Source of the DNA: [Muricauda] lutisoli (nom. illeg.)
GTDB taxonomy: Bacteria > Bacteroidota > Bacteroidia > Flavobacteriales > Flavobacteriaceae
Direction of reading: 5' to 3'
Length of the DNA: 64,000 bases
Assembly: GCF_017313105.1 (NCBI RefSeq)
Contig: NZ_JAFLND010000002.1
Location: 682,001-746,000, forward strand
Positions 18,116-26,041 of the stretch are shown one piece after another. Within the stretch, counting starts at the first letter, position 1. Each line of letters begins with the position of its first letter. The notes beneath the pieces were generated by a model. It saw only the letters and a program-made list of their open reading frames with translations, was not told the DNA's origin and searched no databases. Position numbers and translations under genes: made by a program.

Positions 18116-19285
18116 TCAAACAATATTCGGAAGCTGTATAACTTTATGTTTTCGATGTATACCATTATCAAAAGAACTGGTGGTTTTATGTGAAATGCCA
18201 TAGCCTTTAACGGCATTTATCAGTTCAATTTGGTCTTTCCATTTCATGATATTTTCCCTGTACCAACGGTTTTCCAGATTTTCGGACCCTAAGCCTTTGC
18301 AATGATAGTGTACTTCTATCCTTACAATATTTTTCAAGGCTTTTACACCAATTTTGAAATGTTGGTCGGTAACACCGTTTATAACGGATTGCTCGACCAT
18401 ATTCTCAAAGAGCGTAAGTATTACAAATGCGGGTATTACTGCTTCTTCAGACTCCATATTGCCCTCCTTTTCGATGGATATGGTGTAATCGAACGAATCT
18501 TCGTACCTCAATTTTTGGAGTTTAAGGTACCAATGCAACATATCGATTTCTCCATATAGCGAGGCCGTATCCTTGCCAAGCTGCTTCAAATAAAACCGAA
18601 CAAGCCTACTGAATGTGGAAAAGTAGTCCAGGGCCAATTTGGTGTTCTGGGTTGTTATAAAATACTGTATGGCATTTAGGGAGTTAAAAACAAAATGGGG
18701 ATTTAATTGTGAATTGAGTGTTTTTAACTTAAGCTCCAACATTTCCTCCCGTACTTGTATGAGCTTCCTTCGCTTTTCCAAAAGTCTTTTGTTTGCCCTA
18801 ACGCTTTTAATTTTTATCGCACAGATGGAAGCTATTGCGGAAAGCATTTTTAGATGCCGTTCGGAAAAGAAGCTTTTTACGGGATGTTCACAATCAATTA
18901 CGCCATAAAGGATATCCTCATAAGCGATGGGGACACAAATTTCCGAGAGCCTGTTGTTATCATCAACGATATAGCGTGAATCTGCGGATGTGTCGGGGAT
19001 CAACTCCGGTTTCCCCGTTTTTGCCACGCTTCCTGTAATCCCTTCGCCAACAGCTATTTTCGCAGGATTATAAAGTGTTCCGTCTTTTGGGCTTTTTGCA
19101 TGGTAAGCAGCTTTTTGCACCAGCAAGTTTTCATTTTCGTCCACCAGGTAGATAGCACAATCTACAAACTCTAATTTGGAAATACAGTTCTTTGCAACAT
19201 CCCATAGAATGTCTTCTTCGTTTTCCTTTCCCATAAGTGATTTGGAAAAGTATATGAGAATGTCTTCAAACTGATCAGCTTTCAC
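18116..19285 (-). CDS. GAF-domain sensor kinase with degenerate ATPase region
   Basis: A 389-residue cytoplasmic protein: GAF domain (about residues 25-160, with GEGITGSVAKTGKPELIPDT), coiled linker, then the His-kinase motif of the LytS/YehU class with His197 in LNPHFVFNSLNAI. The N-box is altered (LFENMVEQSVING) and I find no glycine-rich G1/G2 boxes in the last 90 residues, so ATP binding is doubtful. No response regulator lies next to it. It may be a ligand-binding partner of another kinase or a pseudokinase. A minus-strand terminator (19352-19378) separates it from the sigma factor operon. Confidence 0.75.
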   Translation of the reverse strand: MKADQFEDILIYFSKSLMGKENEEDILWDVAKNCISKLEFVDCAIYLVDENENLLVQKAAYHAKSPKDGTLYNPAKIAVGEGITGSVAKTGKPELIPDTSADSRYIVDDNNRLSEICVPIAYEDILYGVIDCEHPVKSFFSERHLKMLSAIASICAIKIKSVRANKRLLEKRRKLIQVREEMLELKLKTLNSQLNPHFVFNSLNAIQYFITTQNTKLALDYFSTFSRLVRFYLKQLGKDTASLYGEIDMLHWYLKLQKLRYEDSFDYTISIEKEGNMESEEAVIPAFVILTLFENMVEQSVINGVTDQHFKIGVKALKNIVRIEVHYHCKGLGSENLENRWYRENIMKWKDQIELINAVKGYGISHKTTSSFDNGIHRKHKVIQLPNIV

Positions 19286-19351
19286 ATTTTCTAAGGAGTT
19301 GGTTCAAGTTTACGTAATTAATGTAAGAAAAATACACGGATTTTTACCAAT

Positions 19352-19378
19352 AAAAAAACGCTCCAAATAAATGGAGCG
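19352..19378 (-). terminator. terminator of the sigma factor operon
   Basis: CGCTCCA (19359-19365) pairs with TGGAGCG (19372-19378) around a 6-base loop. On the minus strand the stem is followed by seven Ts (A-run at 19352-19358), about 50 bp after the stop of the barrel protein gene. Confidence 0.85.
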
Positions 19379-19427
19379 CTTAATTGATTGCATAAAGGAG
19401 CAATCTTCCTAACCAACTTTTTACATG

Positions 19428-20882
19428 TTAAAACCTAAAACTAAAACCGCTATAAACACCAATGGAGTAAGGCCTAAAATCACCTGAAACATTGGAAAAA
19501 GTATTTAGTTGGTATTTAAAAACAGGTTCTACATTGAATCTTATTTTTGGGCTGAACTTATAATTGAGACCCATGCCCACATTGGCACTAAAGTTCAGTG
19601 GGTTAATATTGTTCGCTTCGCCCATTTCCGTAACCAAATCATTGGACTCCAATAAAACGGCATTATCAACAAGAAAGAGTGAGCTTACGCCCCCAATAAG
19701 GTCAACACCAAATTTTTTGTCCATAAGAACATAGTTCAGTTCCAGTGGGACTTCAATATATCCAAGCTGTTGAACCATTTTTCCATCTAACGAAGGCGCA
19801 TTGTTCAGTGCTATTTCTTTAGAATTGACAGCCGGCGTATTTTTGGCGTTGTCCTTACTTTGAACCACAATGGATTCTGAGTTTGGACTGTAATCAATAT
19901 TTGCGATTTTATCCGTTGAAGCTGCCCGCAAGGTAGAGGAGAAAAGCACATCGTTGGTGCTATATCCATAGTTTACACGATGAACCCCTGAGCGAATCTT
20001 TAATTTTTTCCCCACTTCGTAGGCTACGGTAAGGCCATAACTCAGATTTAGTTTTCCCGATTTTGAATTGGAAGAGAAGTCGGGCCCAACGGGCGAGCCA
20101 TCTCCAGAAGCATCAAAATATACCGGTGCCACGGACGGACCTATGGACCATTTTCCGGATTTACTTTCGGCAACGGCTTCCTCTTCCTCACGCTGTTCTT
20201 CCATTGCATCATATATGGATTTTTTTACAGCCTGCTCCTTTTCATCCGCTTCCGGTGAAACTTTATTGCCTTTCTCCGAACGTTCAGAACTATTTTTTTC
20301 CTGGGGTTCTCCAGTATTCATAGCTATCGCAGTGTTGTTTCTTGAACTATTTTGTTCTGCGGAAAGAGGAACAGCATCAGTCAAACGGTTGTTTTTAGTT
20401 TGATTTTCCCCACGTAAACCATTCTTGTTTGAAATCGAAGACGAATTCTCGGCAACCGATAAAGCTTTATCTTCATCTGTTTTATTTACGGTTGCTTGAT
20501 TGTTCTTTGATTCAAGGCTCTTTCCATTGGAAGTATTTGCCAATTCCCCTTCTTGTTTTCCAGTGGTGATCGCGGCAGGATTGGAATCTTCGCTTTCCGC
20601 TTCCACTGATGTACTTGACTCCTGAGGAACGGTAACATTATCCGTATCCGTGATCATTTGTTCGCTTACAGGTTGCTCGGTAAATGGATTGAACACCAAT
20701 AGCAACAGTACAAGGGCGGCGGCAATGCCCCCCAGACCCCACCAAATGGGTATGGCCCGCTTTTTTTGTTTCTTGTTGTCCAAAGAGGCTTCAATGGAGC
20801 TCCATACTTTTTCGTCTGGAACTTCTTGAAAATCCTTAAAACGTTCTTTGAACAATTGCTCTAAATTCTTTTTCCCCATCAT
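19428..20882 (-). CDS. anti-sigma-like/beta-barrel trans-envelope protein
   Basis: A 484-residue protein of unusual build. Residues 1-43 are charged and cytoplasm-like, with VPDEKVWSSIEASLD; 44-66 is a clear membrane helix; 67-240 is a Ser/Asn/Glu/Lys-rich, low-complexity linker; 243-484 is a beta-rich domain of amphipathic strands (GPSVAPVYFDA, LSYGLTVAYEVG, LNYVLMDKKFGVDLIGG, VGMGLNYKFSP) ending in GFSFRF with the C-terminal Phe of outer membrane barrels. It starts 8 bp after the sigma factor stop. The first 43 residues could hold the sigma factor at the inner membrane while the barrel sits in the outer membrane. That role is inferred; the family is seen near ECF sigma genes in Bacteroidota as far as I recall. 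Confidence 0.75.
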   Translation of the reverse strand: MMGKKNLEQLFKERFKDFQEVPDEKVWSSIEASLDNKKQKKRAIPIWWGLGGIAAALVLLLLVFNPFTEQPVSEQMITDTDNVTVPQESSTSVEAESEDSNPAAITTGKQEGELANTSNGKSLESKNNQATVNKTDEDKALSVAENSSSISNKNGLRGENQTKNNRLTDAVPLSAEQNSSRNNTAIAMNTGEPQEKNSSERSEKGNKVSPEADEKEQAVKKSIYDAMEEQREEEEAVAESKSGKWSIGPSVAPVYFDASGDGSPVGPDFSSNSKSGKLNLSYGLTVAYEVGKKLKIRSGVHRVNYGYSTNDVLFSSTLRAASTDKIANIDYSPNSESIVVQSKDNAKNTPAVNSKEIALNNAPSLDGKMVQQLGYIEVPLELNYVLMDKKFGVDLIGGVSSLFLVDNAVLLESNDLVTEMGEANNINPLNFSANVGMGLNYKFSPKIRFNVEPVFKYQLNTFSNVSGDFRPYSIGVYSGFSFRF

Positions 20883-20890
20883 TGTTCTGT

Positions 20891-21421
20891 TTAAGCAATG
20901 TTTATTTTGGTTTTTTCTATTTTATCCCTCAAAATTGCTTTGGCGCGTGCCAAATTGGACTTTGAGGTACCCGTGGATGTCCCCAACATCTCACTTATTT
21001 CCTTATGACTATAGCCGTCCAATACATAAAGGTTAAAGGTTAACCTGTATTTGTGCGGAAGCTCTTGAATATATCCCAAAAGGGTGGATAGACTAATGTC
21101 CGTATCCTCTGTATCAACCTCTACTTCGTCTTCTGTATTTTCCGAAACAAGGTTGAGGTATTGGTCTTTTCTGTATTTCTGAAGTACGGTGTTTACGGTT
21201 ATCCTTTTGATCCAGCCCTCAAAAGACCCCTTAAAGCTAAACTGATCGACCTTGTCGAATATGGTCATAAAACTGTCGTGCAGATTGTCCTCCGCCTCTG
21301 TTTTATTCTTGGAATACTTGAGGCACATACCATAAAGGATACCGGAATACCTCCGGTACAGCTCAGCTTGTGCCTGTCGATTTCCCTTTTTACAGTTATG
21401 TATCAATTCTTCAAGATCCAA
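20891..21421 (-). CDS. ECF-type RNA polymerase sigma factor
   Basis: A 176-residue sigma-70 family protein. Region 2 spans about residues 20-85 (ELYRRYSGILYGMCLKY, DSFMTIFDKVDQF, EGWIKRITVN) and region 4 about 115-170 (LPHKYRLTFNLYVLDGYSHKEISEMLG, then GTSKSNLARAK). An acidic linker (VSENTEDEVEVDTEDTD) joins them. It directs polymerase to a specific promoter set, unknown here. It lies between a lipoprotein gene (26 bp upstream) and the trans-envelope protein gene (8 bp downstream), which are the likely partners. Confidence 0.92.
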   Translation of the reverse strand: MDLEELIHNCKKGNRQAQAELYRRYSGILYGMCLKYSKNKTEAEDNLHDSFMTIFDKVDQFSFKGSFEGWIKRITVNTVLQKYRKDQYLNLVSENTEDEVEVDTEDTDISLSTLLGYIQELPHKYRLTFNLYVLDGYSHKEISEMLGTSTGTSKSNLARAKAILRDKIEKTKINIA

Positions 21422-21447
21422 ATGTTGGTCAATTCTGGATTACTATC

Positions 21448-21888
21448 TTAATTTGTAGGTTCCGCCATCGTTACTGGAACTGTATACTCCAAATAGGTGG
21501 CATTTCCATCCGCATCATCGCCGGCATAAAACCTAAAAGTATACTCATTGGTATAAATAACGTTGAACCTTAATGTGGCCGCAACTTCCTCAACGGCTTG
21601 GGTGCAAACTCTGTTTTCATCTGTCAACACAGAACCGATTACCACAACATCCCGACCGGTTTCTGCAGTTTGAACCACATCAAAACCTTCAAAAAAGGTA
21701 CAACCATTCGGTCTTAAAAAGGTTACTTCAATATCGTAGGTTTCACCAAATTCAAATGATTCCGGCACATCTGCCTCCACAGTATTCAAGGCAGTAAAGT
21801 AAAAATTGGGGGAATCATCGTCCACCTCACAAGAGATGAACCATGAGCATGCCACAATCAAAATAAAGGGCATTAGCACTTTTTTCAT
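21448..21888 (-). CDS. small lipoprotein of the sigma factor operon
   Basis: A 146-residue lipoprotein: signal peptide with lipobox FISC (Cys20), acidic start of the mature part (EVDDDSPN), then a beta-rich domain with two cysteines (in PNGCTFF and NRVCTQA) that may form a disulfide. No family is recognised. It is first in the operon with the sigma factor and may sense or cap an envelope signal, which is inference from position only. Confidence 0.7.
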   Translation of the reverse strand: MKKVLMPFILIVACSWFISCEVDDDSPNFYFTALNTVEADVPESFEFGETYDIEVTFLRPNGCTFFEGFDVVQTAETGRDVVVIGSVLTDENRVCTQAVEEVAATLRFNVIYTNEYTFRFYAGDDADGNATYLEYTVPVTMAEPTN

Positions 21889-21985
21889 AACAAAATCCTT
21901 TTACTCCCTAGATGTTCAGTACTAGCAAGGGTTGCGTAGGATTTTATAACCAAAAGTTAATCTACTAAAAAAATCGATAAAAAGG

Positions 21986-22993
21986 TTATTCGCTTACCGC
22001 AGCGATGGCCTCCCTTATTTTACCTTCCAATTCTTCTGATAGTTCGGGGTTGTCCAAAAGAAGTGATTTTACAGCGTCTCTACCTTGACCAAGTTTCGTG
22101 TCTCCATAACTGAACCATGATCCGCTTTTCTTGACGATTTCATAGGCAACTCCCAAATCTAGGATTTCTCCAATTTTTGAGATTCCCTCACCGTACATAA
22201 TATCGAACTCTGCTGTTTTAAATGGCGGGGCAACTTTGTTTTTCACCACTTTTACACGGGTTTTGTTCCCTTGTACGTCACCATCAGTACTTTTTATTTG
22301 GGTGGACCTTCTAATATCCAACCTCACGGAAGCATAGAACTTAAGAGCGTTTCCACCAGTGGTTGTTTCAGGGTTTCCGAACATTACGCCGATTTTCTCC
22401 CTTAATTGGTTAATAAAGACCACCGTACATTTTGTTTTACTGATGGTGGAAGTAAGTTTTCGCAAGGCTTGTGACATCAGTCTGGCGTGCAACCCCATTT
22501 TGGAATCGCCCATTTCCCCTTCGATTTCACTTTTTGGAGTTAAAGCGGCCACGGAATCCACGATTACGATGTCAATGGCTCCTGAACGGATCAAATTATC
22601 TGCAATTTCCAAAGCTTGCTCTCCGTGATCGGGCTGGGAAATGATCAAGTTATCGATATCAACGCCAAGTTTTTTGGCATAAAAACGGTCAAAAGCATGT
22701 TCTGCATCAATAAAAGCGGCAATACCACCAGCTTTTTGAGCTTCTGCAATGGCATGTAGGGTCAATGTGGTTTTACCAGAAGATTCCGGACCATATATTT
22801 CTACAACCCTTCCTTTTGGATATCCTCCAACACCAAGGGCAATATCCAACCCCAATGAGCCAGAAGGAATAACCTCGACATCTTCAACAACACTGTCCCC
22901 CATTTTCATGACAGCACCTTTGCCGTAGGTTTTATCTAGCTTATCAAGTGTAAGTTTGAGGGCTTTTAATTTTGCGTCTTTCTCTTTGCTCAT
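21986..22993 (-). CDS. recA: recombinase RecA
   Basis: A 335-residue RecA with Walker [10 protein letters not shown] (residues 68-76), [10 protein letters not shown] as Walker B, and the L2 loop region with [18 protein letters not shown]. It catalyses strand exchange and DNA repair. The C-terminus is short compared with E. coli RecA. No LexA-type operator is evident upstream. It stands alone, divergent from trhO. Confidence 0.98.
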   Translation of the reverse strand: MSKEKDAKLKALKLTLDKLDKTYGKGAVMKMGDSVVEDVEVIPSGSLGLDIALGVGGYPKGRVVEIYGPESSGKTTLTLHAIAEAQKAGGIAAFIDAEHAFDRFYAKKLGVDIDNLIISQPDHGEQALEIADNLIRSGAIDIVIVDSVAALTPKSEIEGEMGDSKMGLHARLMSQALRKLTSTISKTKCTVVFINQLREKIGVMFGNPETTTGGNALKFYASVRLDIRRSTQIKSTDGDVQGNKTRVKVVKNKVAPPFKTAEFDIMYGEGISKIGEILDLGVAYEIVKKSGSWFSYGDTKLGQGRDAVKSLLLDNPELSEELEGKIREAIAAVSE

Positions 22994-23101
22994 GGTAAAA
23001 ATTATTAGGAAGGCTAAAATACCATTTCTTTAAATATGCTACAAAGAGCACGCAACCTTTTTAATAACATTACATCTTACGTGTACTAACTCATCTACAT
23101 A

Positions 23102-23117
23102 GAGCTAACTTTAGCTC
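23102..23117. repeat. 16-bp palindrome in the recA-trhO gap
   Basis: GAGCTAA-CT-TTAGCTC is a perfect inverted repeat (7-bp arms, 2-bp centre) about 110 bp upstream of recA and 165 bp upstream of trhO. It could be a binding site for a dimeric regulator; there is no further support. The rest of the gap (22994-23265) holds the trhO promoter and no gene. Confidence 0.3.
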
Positions 23118-23186
23118 ACAATTGCTATGAGGGAGAAAATAGCTGTGAACAAGAAACAGTGGATCAGGGGGCCGTTAACAGGCCCT

Positions 23187-23219
23187 TTTGATTTACTCTG
23201 TCATTAATTCCTATCTTTG
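23187..23219 (+). promoter_or_regulatory. promoter of trhO
   Basis: TTTG (23187-23190), a 21-bp spacer and TATCTTTG (23212-23219) match the Bacteroidota TTTG/TAnnTTTG promoter. The start of transcription would fall near 23226, about 40 bp before the ATG at 23266. Confidence 0.7.
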
Positions 23220-23265
23220 CCCCCACATTTTTAAAGAACCATTCTTTAACTTAATCAGGTATAGC

Positions 23266-24297
23266 ATGCAACTGTACAATACATTAAGTGCAAAAGAAAG
23301 GGAAGCCCTTATTGAGGAAGCTGGAAAAGACCGGCTCACCATCTCTTTCTATAAATATGCACACATAGGAAACCCTCAAATTCTGAGGAACCATCTTTTC
23401 TTGGCTTGGAACGATATGGAAGTGCTTGGTCGGATTTACGTGGCCCGCGAGGGCATCAACGCTCAGCTTTCTGTTCCTGCGGACAACTTCAATGTTTTTA
23501 AGGAGCATTTGGACAGCATCTCATTTTTGGAAAATGTACGATTGAACATTGCCATTGAGCAGGACAACAAATCATTTTTAAAGCTGAAGGTAAAGGTCCG
23601 CAAAAAAATCGTTGCCGATGGTTTGAACGATGACACTTTTGATGTGACCAACAAAGGTATCCATGTAGGTGCTGAACAGTTCAATGAACTTATTGAAGAT
23701 GAGAACACCGTTTTGGTGGATATGCGGAACCACTACGAAAGTGAAATAGGCCATTTTAAAAATGCCGTAACCCCCGATGTGGATACATTCCGTGATTCCC
23801 TCGATATTATTGAACAAGACCTGGCGGAGCACAAGGAAGACAAAAAATTGGTGATGTACTGCACTGGAGGTATACGTTGCGAAAAGGCAAGTGCATATTA
23901 CAAGCATAAAGGCTTTAAGAATGTCTATCAGCTGGAAGGCGGAATTATTGAATACACCCGACAAGTGCGCGAAAAGCAACTGGAAAATAAATTTCTTGGC
24001 AAAAACTTTGTTTTCGACCACAGAAGAGGGGAACGTATTTCTGAAGAAGTAATCGCACATTGTCACCAATGTGGCAAGCCTTGCGACACTCATGTGAACT
24101 GTGCCAATGAAGCCTGCCATTTGTTGTTTATACAATGTGAGGAGTGCGCCGAAAAAATGAACAATTGCTGCTCCGTGGATTGTATGGAAGTGCACGCATT
24201 GCCCTATGAGGAACAAAAACGTTTGCGTAAAGGCAAGGGAGCCAGTAACAAAATATTCAAGAAAGGTCGCTCTCCCGTCTTGAAATACAAGAAGTAG
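23266..24297 (+). CDS. trhO: tRNA uridine(34) hydroxylase TrhO (rhodanese)
   Basis: A 343-residue protein with an N-terminal acylphosphatase-like domain (about residues 1-100), a rhodanese domain with the catalytic Cys in YCTGGIRCEKAS, and a Cys-rich C-terminal part (HCHQCGKPC, CANEACH, CEECAEKMNNCCS) likely to bind zinc. It hydroxylates U34 of certain tRNAs with oxygen. ATG 23266 is chosen over an earlier in-frame ATG at 23188 because the promoter lies between them and the family starts with MQLYNTL-type residues. The basic tail KGRSPVLKYKK is flavobacterial. Confidence 0.9.
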   Translation: MQLYNTLSAKEREALIEEAGKDRLTISFYKYAHIGNPQILRNHLFLAWNDMEVLGRIYVAREGINAQLSVPADNFNVFKEHLDSISFLENVRLNIAIEQDNKSFLKLKVKVRKKIVADGLNDDTFDVTNKGIHVGAEQFNELIEDENTVLVDMRNHYESEIGHFKNAVTPDVDTFRDSLDIIEQDLAEHKEDKKLVMYCTGGIRCEKASAYYKHKGFKNVYQLEGGIIEYTRQVREKQLENKFLGKNFVFDHRRGERISEEVIAHCHQCGKPCDTHVNCANEACHLLFIQCEECAEKMNNCCSVDCMEVHALPYEEQKRLRKGKGASNKIFKKGRSPVLKYKK

Positions 24298-24399
24298 CAT
24301 TTCACTACTGCAACAAATTGTACTATATTTACAACTAGTAATTTTTATGAACCCTTTTTAAGGAATTGCTTTAAGTTTCCTTAAATCAAGATATTATAT

Positions 24400-25560
24400 A
24401 TGGCGTGTAGCAGTTGTTCAACCGGCAAGGATGGACAACCGCGTGGTTGCAAGAACAATGGTACTTGCGGCACTGATGGTTGTAATAAGCTAACAGTCTT
24501 TGATTGGCTTTCCAATATGTCGTTGCCCAACGATCAAAAACCCTTTGATTGTGTTGAGGTGCGTTTCAAAAACAGTAGAAAGGAATTTTTCAGGAATACG
24601 GAGAATCTCCCATTGTCCATTGGCGATGTAGTGGCCACCCAGGCCAAATCCGGTCACGATGTCGGGGTGGTTACCTTGACGGGTGAATTGGTTAGGATAC
24701 AGATGAAACACAAAAAAGTATCTCCGGACGACAAGACCATCCCTAAAATCTACAGAAAAGCTACCCAGCGAGACATTGATATTTGGCAAAAATGTCGCGA
24801 TAAGGAGGAAGGAATTAAAAAGCGTTCCCGCGAAATAGCCATTTCATTAAAACTTCAAATGAAGTTGAGCGATGTGGAGTTTCAGGGCGATGGCTCCAAA
24901 GCCACATTTTATTACACAGCCGATGATCGAGTGGATTTTAGGCAATTGATCAAGGATATGGCCAAGGCTTTTGGCATCCGTATTGAAATGCGTCAAATAG
25001 GATACAGACAGGAGGCCCAGCGATTGGGAGGAATTGGGTCTTGCGGTCGCGAACTCTGTTGTTCCACTTGGTTAACGGATTTCAGGTCCGTTAGCACGGC
25101 ATCTGCCCGTTATCAACAACTGGCGCTGAACCCACAAAAATTGGCGGGACAATGTGGTAAACTTAAATGTTGCCTCAACTACGAATTGGACATGTATTTG
25201 GAGGCACTTAAAAACTTTCCACCATCCGATTGCAAGTTAAAGACCAAAAAAGGCATCGCATTTTGCCAAAAGGCCGATATTTTTAAAGAAACACTTTGGT
25301 TTTCCTACAAAGATGAGCCCGCAACATGGCATACACTCAGCAAAGACCAAGTATTGGAAATCTTGGAATTGAACAAGAAAAACGAGAAAATTGCTAGTTT
25401 GGAGGAATACGCCGCAGACAATTTGATTGAAGAAAAAACAACTTTCGAAAATGTAGTCGGTCAAGATAGCCTTACCCGTTTTGATAGGCCAAAAAAGAAA
25501 AAACGCAGAAAGAAAAAACGCAGAAAACCAAAATCTAAAGCATCTTCCAATGCGAAATAA
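24400..25560 (+). CDS. ricT: RicT/PSP1 domain iron-sulfur regulatory protein
   Basis: A 386-residue PSP1-domain protein with a Cys-rich N-terminus (MACSSCSTGKDG, CKNNGTCGTDGC), the conserved GGIGSCGRELCCSTW and QCGKLKCCLNYE blocks, and a strongly basic, Lys/Arg-rich tail (about residues 360-386). RicT acts with RicA and RicF in B. subtilis on RNA processing and carries an Fe-S cluster. In Flavobacteriaceae it commonly precedes gldH, and here it overlaps gldH by 11 bp. The extra N-terminal cysteines may hold a further metal site. Confidence 0.9.
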   Translation: MACSSCSTGKDGQPRGCKNNGTCGTDGCNKLTVFDWLSNMSLPNDQKPFDCVEVRFKNSRKEFFRNTENLPLSIGDVVATQAKSGHDVGVVTLTGELVRIQMKHKKVSPDDKTIPKIYRKATQRDIDIWQKCRDKEEGIKKRSREIAISLKLQMKLSDVEFQGDGSKATFYYTADDRVDFRQLIKDMAKAFGIRIEMRQIGYRQEAQRLGGIGSCGRELCCSTWLTDFRSVSTASARYQQLALNPQKLAGQCGKLKCCLNYELDMYLEALKNFPPSDCKLKTKKGIAFCQKADIFKETLWFSYKDEPATWHTLSKDQVLEILELNKKNEKIASLEEYAADNLIEEKTTFENVVGQDSLTRFDRPKKKKRRKKKRRKPKSKASSNAK

Positions 25561-26041
25561 ATTTTTGTTACTGCTTATTGCAGCCCTTGCTCTATCATCC
25601 TGCAATGAGTCGTTGGTTTATTCCGACTATACCCCCATCCAAGAAGGTAAATGGGAGATGGACCAAGGTGTCGACTTTCAGTTCTCTGAACTGGATTCCA
25701 CTCAGACCTATAATATGTTCATCAATATCAGAAATGATGATACGTTCGCCTTTAGCAATTTATTCCTGATTACCGAGTTAGAATATCCGAGCGGAAATAC
25801 CGTTAAGGATACATTGGAATACAGAATGGCCGAACCCAGCGGGGAATGGTTGGGAAAAGGTATGGGAAGCGTCAAGGAAAATAAACTTTGGTACAAGGAA
25901 AAGATCGATTTTCCGAATTCTGGCGTATATAAAGTGAATATTTCCCATGCCATGCGTAAAAATGGCGATGTGGAAGGCCTTCATGTTTTAGAAGGAGTAA
26001 CGGATGTTGGTTTGGAAATAGAAAAAGCACCCAAATTATAA
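25550..26041 (+). CDS. gldH: gliding motility lipoprotein GldH
   Basis: A 163-residue lipoprotein: signal with lipobox LSSC (Cys18), then a beta-rich domain (DYTPIQEGKW, FSNLFLITELEYPSG, GVYKVNISHAMR). GldH is needed for gliding motility in Flavobacterium johnsoniae. ATG 25550 starts inside the end of ricT and is preferred because the signal peptide begins there. Its TAA overlaps the next ATG by one base. Confidence 0.9.
   Translation: MRNKFLLLLIAALALSSCNESLVYSDYTPIQEGKWEMDQGVDFQFSELDSTQTYNMFINIRNDDTFAFSNLFLITELEYPSGNTVKDTLEYRMAEPSGEWLGKGMGSVKENKLWYKEKIDFPNSGVYKVNISHAMRKNGDVEGLHVLEGVTDVGLEIEKAPKL

Noticed and set aside
23169..23190. GGGCC-GTTAACA-GGCCC-TTTTG as a terminator
   Set aside because: No plus-strand gene ends upstream, and the T-run is only four bases and belongs to the TTTG of the trhO promoter.
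23578..24300. Minus-strand frame opposite trhO
   Set aside because: Antisense shadow; its composition mirrors the Lys/Asn-rich coding strand.
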